In this document: positions 46,401-57,413 of the stretch, in pieces | Layout: every line of letters starts with the position of its first letter | How positions within the stretch are numbered: position 1 is the stretch's first letter | Origin: Cyathus striatus | Lineage: Eukaryota; Basidiomycota; Agaricomycetes; Agaricales; Nidulariaceae | Direction of reading: 5' to 3' | NCBI GenBank assembly: GCA_025738555.1 | Contig: JAOVFP010000003.1 | Location: 3,348,001 to 3,412,000 of the forward strand | DNA length: 64,000 nt | Translations under genes and position numbers: made by a program | The notes under the pieces: model-generated | The model's database searches: none | The model's input: the letters and a program-made list of their open reading frames with translations, nothing else | Told to the model about the DNA's origin: nothing

Positions 46401-48054
46401 ACCTGTCTTTCCACCAGCCATGCGCGGCATCTGAGATAACACCATTTAACTCAGAAGGACTAAAATCAGCTCTGATGAGTAAGGAAGCCATCCAAGTAGA
46501 TTGGAAAGAGATAACTTTCTTGTCAATAAGATCCTCAGCGACAATAAATGTCAGATATGCTTTAGAAAATGTTTTGTATGCTTTGAGATTGAACTCCAGT
46601 GTCATTGGGGGGCCCCCAAAGACTCAATGATCTGTTTTCTTTCCACAGCGATTCTGTGGACATTGTTATAACAGGTGGAATAATCAGTCACCGGCACCCC
46701 AGGTATGCCTATTACATCTTGTGCTCCTGACTGCAGCTCCGAAGCTTTAGCGTTTGGATGTAAAATGACATCCTGCCTTAACTTTTCATGCTGCACTGGT
46801 AAGGGACTAACTATGTCACCCAGTTTGCTGTGATGATGAAAACTGTGCTAACGGAAATATATGCCCTTCCTATAAATATAGGTAATGGACTTGGTGTTGC
46901 ATCTAATGTAGGTTATCGAGTTTTTACATTGCTTACACTTCCGTTCTTGCTGCTTACTTCATGCCTTCAATGTGGATCTGGCATGAATAATAACCAGGCA
47001 ACTGGGATTATCGCAAGTAAAGACTCCTCAGCAAGTCCTTTGACATCTATAGCCTCTTTTGTATGTTTTTGCATCTCGGCTTCCATTCCTTTTCACTCCC
47101 CAAGATGACTGGTTCGCCCACTGGATCTTCATTCATCCTGTATCAGTGTAATACCGCAGAGAGTACTTGTGTTGCCACTCTCCATCCAGAAAAGTGTTCC
47201 ACATATTAGGGTCTTCACCGGGCCAAAGATCAATTGTTTTGGTGATCTTTTTGAGCTCGCATTTATTGATTCCTCTAAACTTGCAACTGCTCTTAATGTT
47301 CAGGACCTTCCCGTCGTCTTCGTCATCGTCATCATCATCATCACTCTCATCATCGGTCTTGCTGTCACTGGTGTTATGCTTTGAAGCTTTAACACTGATT
47401 TTTGTCTGTGCATGGGTTGTATTTGATTGTATAGGTTCCATGGGTTCGACTTCCATGGGTTCGACTTCGACTTTAGGAAGTAGTCCAGTTATGTCCCTTT
47501 CAATGGGCCTTGCAATATATCCTCAGATATGTCCTAAATGCAAAAGGATAGATAGTATTTAGCAAATAACCTCTTATTATACATCAATAACTGACCTTCA
47601 GGTGTTACAAAGAGTGCGAATCCTTTCAGTATGCCTTGTTCTGCCCATTCATACACTTCGCCAATTATCTTATGCTTCTTATCAATGTCATCCTGTGTCT
47701 CATTTTTGTAGATCTGTAAGCAGGCTATAACCACACCTGGTGGGGGATGTTAGAAAAGGTGGAGGGCATATCATTATAGTGTAACAAACCCGCTGTGTTG
47801 AGGAGATCCTGTGTAGTTGTTTCCCTCCTACTCCCCTCTCCTTCAGTCTTCTCTTTGCCAGTAGGAGCTTTTAGTTTCTTGGGAGTAGGGGATGTGGAAT
47901 TCGAAATGGAATGTTTCTGTTTATGTTTGACAGCAAATAAACTTCCAATCGACTGCACATATTTGGCCTGCTATTGTGTAAACCAGAAGTTATAAATGAA
48001 TATTAGTTAATAGTACATACAAATCCCATTTCTCGATTCCTGTTTAGTGCTATC
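43456..48054 (-). pseudogene. Mutator-like transposase fused to ubiquitin-protease-like and PHD domains
   Basis: Multi-exon, read from high to low coordinates. Lys-rich N-terminus (47963-47725). Acidic run then GEDPNMWNTFLDGEWQ (47456-47133). GCM/WRKY-like finger GVFTCDNPSCLVIIHARSTL, ERKCKQCKN (47026-46920). Transposase: STWMASLLIRADF and VISDAAHGWWKDRSSLVII with the first catalytic Asp (about 46500-46380), LKGCQQHFKSSMRCIKHMKG and SMTNAEEAQHFKMY (46106-45714). AGTHIHYGKAAPWQTY and a basic linker lead to the peptidase Cys box WEDNSCWLDSSLQLLF (about 45030) and its His/Asp box NHFRTQYLYNGAIYDYDGM (about 44200-44150). The PHD finger CRCGVAGN..CYGCKDWMHLAC..CDYC ends the exon at 43456. In-frame stops at 47028-47030, 46959-46961 and 46848-46850 lie in the finger region. 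Confidence 0.62.
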
Positions 48055-48514
48055 TATAACTTGCTGCAAGCTGGGATAAAAATGCTTGTTGATGTCCAAA
48101 GCAATAAATATGTTTCACCAAAGCCCCCTATTTCGAACTGCAGAAAAATAGTATTATCCCCATATAACATGTATTCATCTGATGCACCTCATACATATCA
48201 TGACATATTACTACTCCATAACAAGTCAATGTCACATAGATGTTTATCAAGTTCAACTAGGCTACTGGTACTATTGCCTGGAAAACATCCTGGGTCGATA
48301 CCAAGAGGCTCAGATATGGCAGCCAAGTGACACCTAGTTCTTCAGTTAAGGAATCAGTGGGATTACCAGTTGTAGTAGAGTCCATGAGCTGAGACAGGTG
48401 TTGCACAGCCTCATCATCACATAACCAGGGATTGTTCTTTAGTCTATCCTGTTGTCATAACTTGTTAAGAGACTTACATGTGCCTGTTTGAGTCATTCTG
48501 TTCACCACTGCACT

Positions 48515-50367
48515 TGATGCTCCAACTATTAATTAATTCACCATACTTCGGTTGCCATAAATAAGTATAGCCGTAATTGCAAAATTGGCTTATTCCTCAA
48601 TGTTTTATATACATATGTATTCTACATGGTTATGGTATGTATTCATATATTATAACATCTTTGAAATTGACCGTTTCAATGACTTTTTGCAGCCTCGGAA
48701 ATCCCCATTCAAGGTTCCCACACCTTCTCAAGGATGGAGCATCATATCTATTAATAAATTTGCCATAGTTATAGTTTGGTTTGCCATACTTATGTGTCGC
48801 TGTGTAAGGCCTGTCAGTGGCCTATGTATGAAATCATATAAAACACATAGCCATGTCAGAATCTTAACAAACAATACAATGAAACACATACCAGATCACT
48901 GTGCATGCATGCTGAACAAAGCAGATCGAAGATGGAGAAAAGTGAAGTCATTAGAATACAAAAGGTTATTCCACCAAAGTCAACATGTTCCAAAACCAAC
49001 AAGTCACGTGCCGGACCAACCAACACCCTCAGAACCAAACAGCCCCGAAAGCAAACATCCCGATTTGGCTTGGACAACACCCATGGAATCGGACACAGCA
49101 ATTGACAACAGCAGAAAAAGCGACAACACTCAACATGTGTTGCTGCACGCATCTCTCCAAAGCTATGTTTCTCTTTACTCTAGTTTACTCCTTAAATTTT
49201 ATATGAATCACATAGATAATTACATATATAAACCCTCTGTAGTTAGCTACATCTCCCCAGTTAATAGAGGAGTTCACATCTACCCTAGCCATTCTCCACT
49301 GTTTGACAAGGGTTAAGTAGCTCAAGAAGAGCGCCCTCAGGTCAACACTACTCTCGATAACAACCTCAAGTATTCACTCTAGCACTCACATATCAAAACT
49401 CAAAGTCTGATCATTTCAGACTTATCACAAACATAATCTCAAGACTTATACTCTCAATTCAAAGCCGCTAGCGACTGACGGACCCAGTCACACTTGCTGA
49501 AACTCTAGTTTCCCTTCAACAACACTTCACATCCCACAGCTTTAATCTTATAATCTGCGCATTTTTCCACATTTCCATCATAAATACATTCTGCTATTAT
49601 ATAATATATGTTGGTATGTAAATCTACTGTGGATATGTCTGTAAAATTGACCATTTCGACAACTTTCTAAGGATTCAGAAATTATCGTTTTAATTCCCGT
49701 GCTGTTCTGACCATTGTGCTGTACATCCAACTTCATTCAACTGTAACGTTAGGGATAATAGAACCTCGTTTATGCTCTTATTTCACTTTTGTACATTTTA
49801 TTAATAGATATCTAACACTAAAAGGTTTATATTTTCTTATCTCCAATATAAAAGCACCTGTACACTGCTCATCAAAGTAAGACCATGTCCAGATACCTTC
49901 AAGCTATATTGTATGTTAAGCTTCCCAATACACTGCTTTATTACTATCAATAAATTAAGAAAGATGGCGCAGAAGAGGTATAACATAACATAAAAATTCG
50001 AGCATTGTAGGTGCCTATCAAATGCCTTAGCTTATCTCAGTTAAGTAAATAGCATTTAATGTAATAATTATATGTTACATATTCTAATGTATTAGTGAGA
50101 GCAAAGTCATAACGATGTACCTTTCTCATCCTCGAGAGGGTGTGGGAACCTTGAACAGAGATTTCCGAGGCTGCAAAAAGTCGTCGAAACAGTCAATTTC
50201 GAAGACGTTATAATATATGAATACATACCATAACTGTGTAGAATATATATGTATATAAAATATTGAAGAATAAGCCAATTCTGCAATTACGGCGACACTT
50301 ATTTATGGCAACCGAAATACGGCACAGGTTTAAAGTACGGTGAATTTATTAATAGTTGGAGTGTCAT
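48515..50367. mobile_element. 1.85-kb element with about 220-bp inverted repeats
   Basis: 48515-48735 and 50140-50367 are inverted copies (shared words: CTCCAACTATTAATTAATTC / CTCCAACTATTAATAAATTC; GGTTGCCATAAATAAG; GAAATTGACCGTTTC-like; TTTTTGCAGCCTCGGAAATC), with one 17-bp indel. The interior (48736-50139) has a 243-codon plus-strand frame (48585-49316) without recognisable domains. It sits just upstream of the transposase gene. A target duplication was not found. Confidence 0.6.
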
Positions 50368-50800
50368 ATAAGATTGCGAATAAAAGCTGCCGGCCGCTGA
50401 GAGGGATGCCTGGATGTCTGCCACAAAGGAGACCATACGATAACTGCCGATCCATAGGGATTTCAGGAGGTGGGTGCCCAGAATAAAGCCCGTGCATTCT
50501 GCATTGTAGACGATTGTGTAGAGAGAGGCCGGTCTCAGGCAATAGCATAGTGCCTAGAGGAAATGCCCATTGCAATAGGTATGTGTCTCAATACAAGGTG
50601 TTCTCGATACAGGATATAGCAAACATTTGATACAGTAAAGAATATATGAAAATGATTTTAGTATGAATATTAACATGTAGCACCAATATGTAAGTACAAT
50701 ACTACAGGCCATTTATCATACATGTAAGCTTATCATTTTCTATAGCTTCAGAAAGTGAGTAGGAAAAGAAAAAAAAGGAAGATATACTTACACAGGATAT
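50368..50800. other. No recognised gene
   Basis: A minus-strand frame at 50575-50330 lacks any motif. The remainder is AT-rich. Confidence 0.35.
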
Positions 50801-51161
50801 CTAATTTGGGTCCAACTGAATGCGCAACAAGTTCACTTTCTGAGTCTGATGTGAAATTGCAAGAACTGGTGCATGAAGACATGAGTTGAAATTCATTGTT
50901 ATAGCAGTCCGAATCACTTACCCTCCACCATTTCACTGTATCTGAGATACCTTCAACAATCTTCTCTAACTTCCCCTTCCTCCAAGTTGGACCCCATCTA
51001 CAACCTCTATATATACATTGGTGGTAGAAGACCATGACGTTGTCACCGATCTGGAACGTGAAAACCAGTGTAAAATTCAGAAATATATAAAATCATACCT
51101 TATATTTCTTTAATTGTTCGTCATATTCAAGATCAAGAATGGGGGGGATCCTTTTCAGCAT
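50801..51161 (-). CDS. Small protein with GDxVMVFY..VKWWR motif, 68 aa
   Basis: Three exons, 51161-51099, 51050-50922 and 50815-50801, phase-0 junctions, introns of 48 and 106 nt. It reads MLKRIPPILDLEYDEQLKKY, then IGDNVMVFYHQCIYRGCRWG, TWRKGKLEKIVEGISDTVKW, ending WWRLDPN. The small beta-rich pattern resembles a Tudor/chromo-barrel-like or path-of-polymerase module, and a similar VKWWR word follows the PHD finger in related transposases as I recall. It may be a detached exon set of the transposase gene or of another element. Confidence 0.4.
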
Positions 51162-51473
51162 CTAAGGCAGGTTTCAGGATGATGAGTGGAGTGCTAATGT
51201 GCTAAGTTCACCTCAGAACGCTTTAGAGGTCAGCAATGTGTGTGGTTGAGTACAGAGTGGAAGGTGAAGATGAGAAAGCGGCTTTTGTGCCCATTGAAGC
51301 TTAATTCAAACTCCAATTCCCACCTACAATGTTACACAAGTATTTGTGTATGTATGATGACGCCAGTGAACTCATGCCATCAAGTTAGAAGGGAGTTGTG
51401 AGTGGCTGGGCGAGGTAGCTGTAAGAAGTTCCTCGTATGTAGCACATACCACCACCTGCAAGATAACAATGAC

Positions 51474-52310
51474 ATCAGCTGGGATCCATCCTTGAATGCA
51501 CCCCCTGGCCCGCCAACCCACCATCACCATTCAATGGGTACCAGGACACTTGGACATGCCGGGAAATGAACATGCAGACACAGAGGCAAAGGGCACTATC
51601 ATGAATGGCTCAAGCCCTCACCCCTTTCTACCAAAAGCTTACATTCACCACTCCCTGCAAACAAAGCTGCACTCTGCATGGCCCACTGGATTTCTCTCAT
51701 ATCACACAATGACAACGCCTGGAGAACCTCCCCTCGCTACCATCGAATTAACCGCATCCTCCCTCTCAAACGTCTCCTGAAATTCTGGGAGACATTCTTC
51801 ACATTACCCCATAAACTCTCAACACTGCTAGGTTATCTCATTATGAATCATAACCCCCTGTACCACCACCTCCACCACATTGGGAAATCCCCCTCTCCTG
51901 TCTGTCACCACTGCCACCTCAGGCCCAAAACCACTGACCACTTCCTATTCCACTGTCCTACTCACAGGACAGCACGGGACTGCCTCACGCTAGGAAAACT
52001 CCTCACCTCACCCAAACGCATTGCTGTGCTCTTCACCTATGCCCACACCACCGCACGCTTCGACCACACACTAAGGCACCCTCCCCGAGTGGGACCCACC
52101 AGATGCCTGACTCTTGACATGATTCGGTTTCCCGCCATATACCTGCCAAGACTGGACATCCTTGCCTCCGGCATCACAGCCTGAGTTTGTAGCAACAGTA
52201 CCCCACTCACACCAGTTAGATAGTCTCTCTTAGTCAAGTAGATCGCACCATGTAGTCATGACATATGGTTTTCCACAACCAACTTAATAAACTAGGATTG
52301 AAAAAAAAAA
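51474..52310 (+). mobile_element. 5'-truncated LINE (RNase H and Cys-rich end) with poly(A) and target duplication
   Basis: Flanked by GATAACAATGAC (51462-51473) and GATAACACTGAC (52311-52322), a 12-bp target duplication with one mismatch, and ending in A10. It encodes the RNase H motif QWVPGHLDMPGNEHADTEAK (51530-51590). After a frame change between about 51680 and 51720 come SPRYHRINRILPLKRLLKF, the zinc segment CHHCHLRPKTTDHFLFHC and GKLLTSPKRIAVLFTYAHTT. The rest of the element is absent. Confidence 0.85.
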
Positions 52311-52499
52311 GATAACACTGACTTTGGCACTGTTCAGGGTGTAGCTAAGTACACCAGACCTATAAGTTATATGTAGGCATACTTCCTTGCTATTCCAACC
52401 TATATTACCCCTTATTGACATACCATACAAAAAATATTTATGATGCTAGTATATCTATCAATACAAATATGCTCACTTATTATTCCATATGTGAGTCAC

Positions 52500-53054
52500 C
52501 TAGTTTTACTAAGGAAACTCGACTTTCACTCAAAAAAAAATAGCAAGTAATTTAATTTGATTCGAGGGAACTCAACTTCACTCGAAGACTCGTGCACGGA
52601 AATATCTGCATGAATAGATGTTTGATTTATCTCGCTGACTGTCATTCTTAAAAATATGTGAGTCACCTAGTTTGACCAAGGAAACTCGACTTTCACTCAA
52701 AAAAAAATAAGCGAGTAACTTCACTTGACTCGAGGGAACTCAACTTTCACTCAAAAAAAAATAAGCAGGTAACTTCACTTGACTCGAGGGAACTCAACTT
52801 TCACTCAAAAGAAAAAAATGAGTAACTTCACTTGACTCGAGGGAACTCAACTTTCACTCAAAAAAAAAAAACGAGTAACTTCACTTGACTCGAGGGAACT
52901 CGACTTTCACCAAAAAATATAAGCAAGGAACTTAAGTCCACTCGAAATAATAAGCGAGGAAAATGGCCACTTAACTTTGACTCGAAAAATATAAGCGAGC
53001 CCAATAGGGGAACTCGACTGTAACTTAACTGTAACTTAACTGTAACTCGAAAAA
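52500..53054. repeat. AACTCGA-type subterminal repeat cluster, right
   Basis: About five tandem units of 55-62 bp built from GGAACTCAACTTTCACTCAA, an A-rich run, then GAGTAACTTCACTTGACTCG. They degrade into AACTGTAACTTAACTGTAAC before the terminal repeat. A larger duplication starts TATGTGAGTCACCTAGTTT at 52490 and 52657. Confidence 0.8.
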
Positions 53055-53084
53055 TTTAACGGGAACTCGAAATGTTCACAGCCC
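53055..53084 (-). repeat. Right terminal inverted repeat of the giant element
   Basis: The reverse complement starts GGGCTGTGAACATTTCGAGT. Pairs with 20181-20210. Confidence 0.65.
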
Positions 53085-54572
53085 GCAGGTGTCATAAGTA
53101 ATACCATGTTCACTGATTTCGTGTCCATTTGTCATTTAAGTATAAGTCGTTTGTAGAATTTGGTTACTAACCGGTATCATAAGTGAGAATAAGACTCTAA
53201 TCAATTATAATTAAATAATAGCTTCCTTTAGTGACCAAGCAGCCCTGTAGAATAGTGTCTTGTAGATCGACTTTGTACTGGTTGTTAGGCCCTATTACCG
53301 ACACCAGCACCATAAAGCATGGACTTACATCGTGCTGTCACCACATTAAAGATACACGCTAGCAATATATGGGCACCAAGTACCCCTATGTAAATTAGGG
53401 CTAGCAGGATTCCAAGCTTCTTCTGACCACCACAGACAGCCCACGTTCGAAGGGAAAAAATGGCTGCCAAATATAGAAGCGGATAGTTAATCTCTATAAA
53501 ATATTTCCCTAATCGCACATACCTTCCGCTATGAATATCCAAGTTGACAGGACTGCCGATAAATAAAGGGGAAGCAAATTGAATAATCATCTACATCGCT
53601 ATCCAACTTACAAGTAGTGGTCGTATATAACATTTTGCATTTTTCAGCAGAGGAGCGAGGTAAGAATTGTACTAGTAAATAGCATCAATTATACGACAAG
53701 AACTGCACAAAACAACTGAAGACGTACGCGCAAGACTTATTGTGGCAGCGAAGAAAGGGATATATCGTGTGAATATGAATAATATCTTTATGATGTTCCA
53801 ATTGCTTTTCCAAATAAAATTTACTTCGAGGTCGAATGTCAGGAGGTACTCGTAGACCTGGTGAATGAACAAGTTAATAACGCCGTTTTATATTCATCTG
53901 GAGACGGTATTTTTTTTAAAAAAAAAAAAAAGAAAAAAAAAACCTAGTTTATTAAGTCGGTTGTGGAAGACCATATGTCACGACTACACGGGTTGTATAT
54001 ACTACTGGTTTACGGGAGTTCTATCTATCTGACGGCTATGCTAGTTGTGTGTATGAACTCGGGCTGGTGGGCCGGAGGTGAGGGTAACCGCTCCCGTAGG
54101 GGCAGGTTGGTGAGTTCCTCGTCTACGCTACGTACTAATGAAGAGAGGGGGCGAGCTAGGGGCGCAGGGGTTTCTTAAGGCGGCTACTGTCGTATGGTGG
54201 CGGACAATGTGGTTACTCGTCTGGGGGTTCCCACTCCGGGAGGGGTCCCAGTGTGCGTTTGAATCGTTCTGTGGTGCGGATGTATGTGAATAGGGCGGCA
54301 ATATTTTTGGGCGAGGTGAGGAGCTTTCCTGGAGACGGTATTAATTGTAAATACCTACCAGAAACGTTATTGTGGCAGCTGTAACATTTTTTAGAACCAT
54401 CCGAATTCGAGACATTTATCAGTGATATAAAAAGCACACCTCGAATATACTGTACAACGAAACGTAAACAGGATTCGTAGTAAATGATAATAGCACATAC
54501 ATTTACAATTTGCATATGCTCTAAAGCTATCGCGGCTATTTCGAGCGTCGCTGAAGGTAGAATTGATATCAT
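53085..54572 (-). pseudogene. DUF6533-type gene B, 5' half, cut by the giant insert
   Basis: Contains the start block (ATG 54572, ISILPSATLE), VYEYLLTFDLEVNFIWKSNW (about 53860-53800) and LRTWAVCGGQKKLGILLALI (about 53440-53380). After a GTAAGT intron comes FDLQDTILQGCLVTKGSYYL, ending at GCAGGTGTCATAAG beside the element border. Codon CGA is kept where the sister copy at 62291 has TGA. A 417-bp LINE fragment sits in the first long intron. Its 3' half is at 19746-20180. Confidence 0.8.
53912..54328 (-). mobile_element. 417-bp LINE 3' fragment with 14-bp target duplication
   Basis: Absent from the sister gene (62860-62875). Flanked by CTGGAGACGGTATT at 53898-53911 and 54329-54342. On the minus strand it encodes LLTSPKNIAALFTYIRTTER and EWEPPDE-stop, then untranslated sequence and a poly(A) tail seen as the T/A tract at 53911-53942. 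It is the same family as the LINE at 51474. Confidence 0.9.
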
Positions 54573-55460
54573 GAATGAGTGCACTATGAATAATATGTCA
54601 ATATTCCCGTCCCTATATGTAAAAGGAACAATGCTATTAACAGATTTTCCATCATGATCATGATATCCGAGAAGTCGGAATGCCACGTCCAACTAACTAT
54701 TCTCGTGCTATGTAAAGCTCAATCCTTCAAGTCCGAAGCACCTTGAGCAGAAGGGAGTCAGTACATTACCCAGGCCACTAGCGAGTAGTAAACTAGTCGA
54801 TAGTCAATCTCTATACTATTACAAACTTGAATAAAGTGCTCACCTGTGCCGGTATTTATAAATTTACGTGTATTTATGGTTATACTCTTTTTGAGGTGCA
54901 TATACTGGGACGCGCATACTTAATCAGCAGCGTTACCTAGCCTGAAAATAAACGCACGGCAGTCACATGGATAACGCACTTAGATCAAACCAACTACTTA
55001 CGTTGAGATGATCATTGATAACATGAACAGATGATATCGAAGCACTAATTCGCAGATTGCCCGGAAAGCGTGGAAACTGCTAGATATCGAATCAACGAGA
55101 CAGCCCTTTCTCGTGCACATCGTATTAGATCTGCTTCTTGACTCCAGAATTTGCCTGTAGGGAAATTCTATTTATATAATTATTGCTGGAAATTATTTGG
55201 GCTTGGACTGGTAAGCTTCTTTGACATATAACTTCTCTGAGTCAATAGATAGAATCGGAGAGGAGCACTTTGAGTACACCAAGATTTAGCATGAGAGGCA
55301 TTTCACGATTTCCGGTGGACAAACGCTCCTATTTATCTGAATGTGGGACACTCAAATTATTCGTTTCAAATCCCAGCCTACTACAGTTCAGATGTGAAAT
55401 CTTATGAATGACTCCTTTCGCGAAGGTTTCTACATCAGCAAGTCAGTCGAAAACTGCTAA
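54573..55460. other. Flank of gene B within the duplicated unit
   Basis: Matches 63103-63990 nearly base for base. No gene recognised; TATTTATAAATTTACGTGTA near 54850 is AT-rich. Confidence 0.5.
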
Positions 55461-57068
55461 TTATTTGAAGCGTAGTTTTGTCAGTGAGGCAGAAATTGAG
55501 TTCCCATAAGCCTTAGATCCCTCCTCTCGTGCATGAAGGATAACTCGACACGCCAAAATCGAGTGAAGTTCTCGCCAAAGTCTATTGAATAAATCCAGAG
55601 AGTTCAGCATTACATATAAATCTGACGTGAGTGTATAGTACATACACGAGTATGACACTGAAGTAATCCTTCTGTCCATGGCAAAGAATTCATTTCGTAA
55701 ATGGTAAATGGTAATGACTTATAAATCATCAACTTACGTTCAACGTTGTGATGACAATTATATTTGCTATTGCCGCGACTATTACAAGATTTAGCATGGA
55801 AGTTAGCGCGGTAGGTTTATGATAGATAACAGTACCGAAGAGATAGACGTAATAAATAGTGCCTGTTGACGTTAGTAACGGAAACCCTTGCGTCAAATAT
55901 GAAATATACTAACCATCACGCAGTACCACCCGAGCCAAATTCGAATAACAACCGAGTCGGACTGTTAAAATTATATGAGCTCTGAATGATTTACAGAGCA
56001 TATCGATTGATTTAACATACGTACATGACTGGTATGCAGGTGTCATAATTAGTACCAAATTTACTGGTTCCCATATCCATTTGTCAGTTATAAGCCCTTC
56101 GTGGAATGAGGTACTAACACTAACCGGTATCATAAGTGAGAACAAGACTCCAATCAATTATAAGTAAATTATAATTTCCACTAGTGACCAAGCATCCCTG
56201 TAAGACGGTGTCTAAGGTGTCTTGCAGATCAACTTTTTGCTAGTCGTTAGGCATTACCGACGTCAATACAATGAAGCATGGACATACATCGTAGTGTCAC
56301 CAAAGAAAAGAAACCTACTAACGCCGTGTGGCCACTAAATATTCCTATGGAAAATATAGCTAGCAAGATTCCAAGCCTCTTCTGACCACCGCATACAGCC
56401 CATGTTCGGAGAGTTAAAACAACTGCCAAATAAATGCAACAGTAGTTCATCTCTGTAAAATATATTCTTAATCATACCTACCTTCCGCTATGAGCAACCC
56501 GATTGAAAGGACTGTGAATAAATAGAGGGAAAGCAAAGCGAACGTCTATAGCACTATAAAACTTACAAGCGAGAGTTGAATATAGCGTTTTGCATTTTGC
56601 AGCAGAGGCATAGGGTAAGAATTGTACTAAATAACATCGATTAGATGGCAAAAATCGCATCAAATAACTGAAGACACACGTGCAAGACCAGTTATAGCAT
56701 CAAAGAAAATGGAATATCGCGTCAGTATGAACAATATCTTTATGACGCTCCAATCTCTTTTCCAAACAAAATTCACTTCGAGGTCAAATGTCAAGAGGTA
56801 GTCATAAACCTGATTACAGATAAGGGTTTTACTTTTAGTTAGTTAATAGTAAACATTTACCACTATAGCTACTGTGGCGACTGCACCAGTATTTAGAGCC
56901 ATCCAAATACAACTTGACACCGAAAAACCCACCTCGAACGTACTGTGGGATAATATGTGAGACATGATGCGTCTAGAAATATGTGATAATTAAACATACA
57001 TTTATAATTTGCATATGCTCTAAAGATATGACGGCCATTTGGAGCGTCTTTGAAGGTAGAAACGACAT
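55461..57068 (-). CDS. DUF6533-type membrane protein, copy A'
   Basis: Near twin of copy A at 15483-17081. ATG at 57068 (MSFLPSKTLQ), the YLLTFDLEVNFVWKRDW block near 56810-56750, LTLRTWAVCGGQKRLGILLA near 56420-56360, VVLRDG near 55910, GTIYYVYLFG near 55860, and end block LHSILACRVILHAREEG with stop at 55461. Reading frames between blocks show the same uncertain junctions as copy A. Confidence 0.5.
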
Positions 57069-57144
57069 TGCGGATGTGTGCACTGATATGCGCAGTGTGT
57101 CAGTATTACTGGTCTTTATAAGTAGGAACAACAATGCTGTTCGA

Positions 57145-57183
57145 CGGTTTTTCCATCGTGATCAGATCACGATGGAAAAACCG
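57145..57183. repeat. 39-bp palindrome upstream of copy A'
   Basis: CGGTTTTTCCATCGTGATC, one A, then its exact reverse complement. Copy A has only one arm at 17149-17167, so an inverted duplication arose after the units separated. Confidence 0.75.
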
Positions 57184-57413
57184 ACGGTGATCATGATATT
57201 AGAAATTGAAACTGGAATGTCACAGCCAACTTACTATTCTTATACTGATTGATCCTTTAAGGTGCCGGTATCAGTATTTTTGATTGGACTATCCAGGCCA
57301 ATAGCGAGTCGTAAACTTGCCGATAGCCAACCTCTGTACTGTTATGAATTAAAGGTCGTATTTAAAAAAATTATAAATTATTTTCAGCTGCACTTACTCT
57401 TGAGTCTGATATA

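Larger units (their letters stand above)
20181..53084. mobile_element. Candidate giant (32.9 kb) composite transposon inserted in a DUF6533 gene
   Basis: Both borders are defined by comparison with the intact sister gene at 61477-63102. The ends form an inverted repeat: GGGCCATCAACTTTTCGAGT.. on the left; the right end in reverse complement reads GGGCTGTGAACATTTCGAGT.. (24 of 30 identical). Dense AACTCGA/AACTTAACTTTCACTC repeats lie inside both ends. Cargo includes a Mutator-like transposase with fused peptidase and PHD domains, an SPT5-like protein and a small GDxVMVFY protein; retrotransposons and other elements are nested inside. No target duplication is seen; relative to the sister, about 137 bp of target (61912-62048) is missing. 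It could alternatively be several adjacent elements that recombined. Confidence 0.6.

Noticed and set aside
47314..47360. ATC/GTC-type microsatellite
   Set aside because: It encodes the acidic Asp/Glu run of the transposase N-terminal region on the minus strand.
48585..49316. 243-codon uninterrupted plus-strand frame
   Set aside because: AT-biased translation rich in Ile/Tyr/Ser, starts within an inverted-repeat arm, no domain. Likely chance, though noted within the element entry.
52500..53054. CRISPR-like array
   Set aside because: Units are contiguous and degenerate without unique spacers, and the genome is eukaryotic.
20181..53084. Starship-type element
   Set aside because: No tyrosine-recombinase captain gene seen at either end, and inverted terminal repeats are present; the cargo fits a DDE-transposon better.
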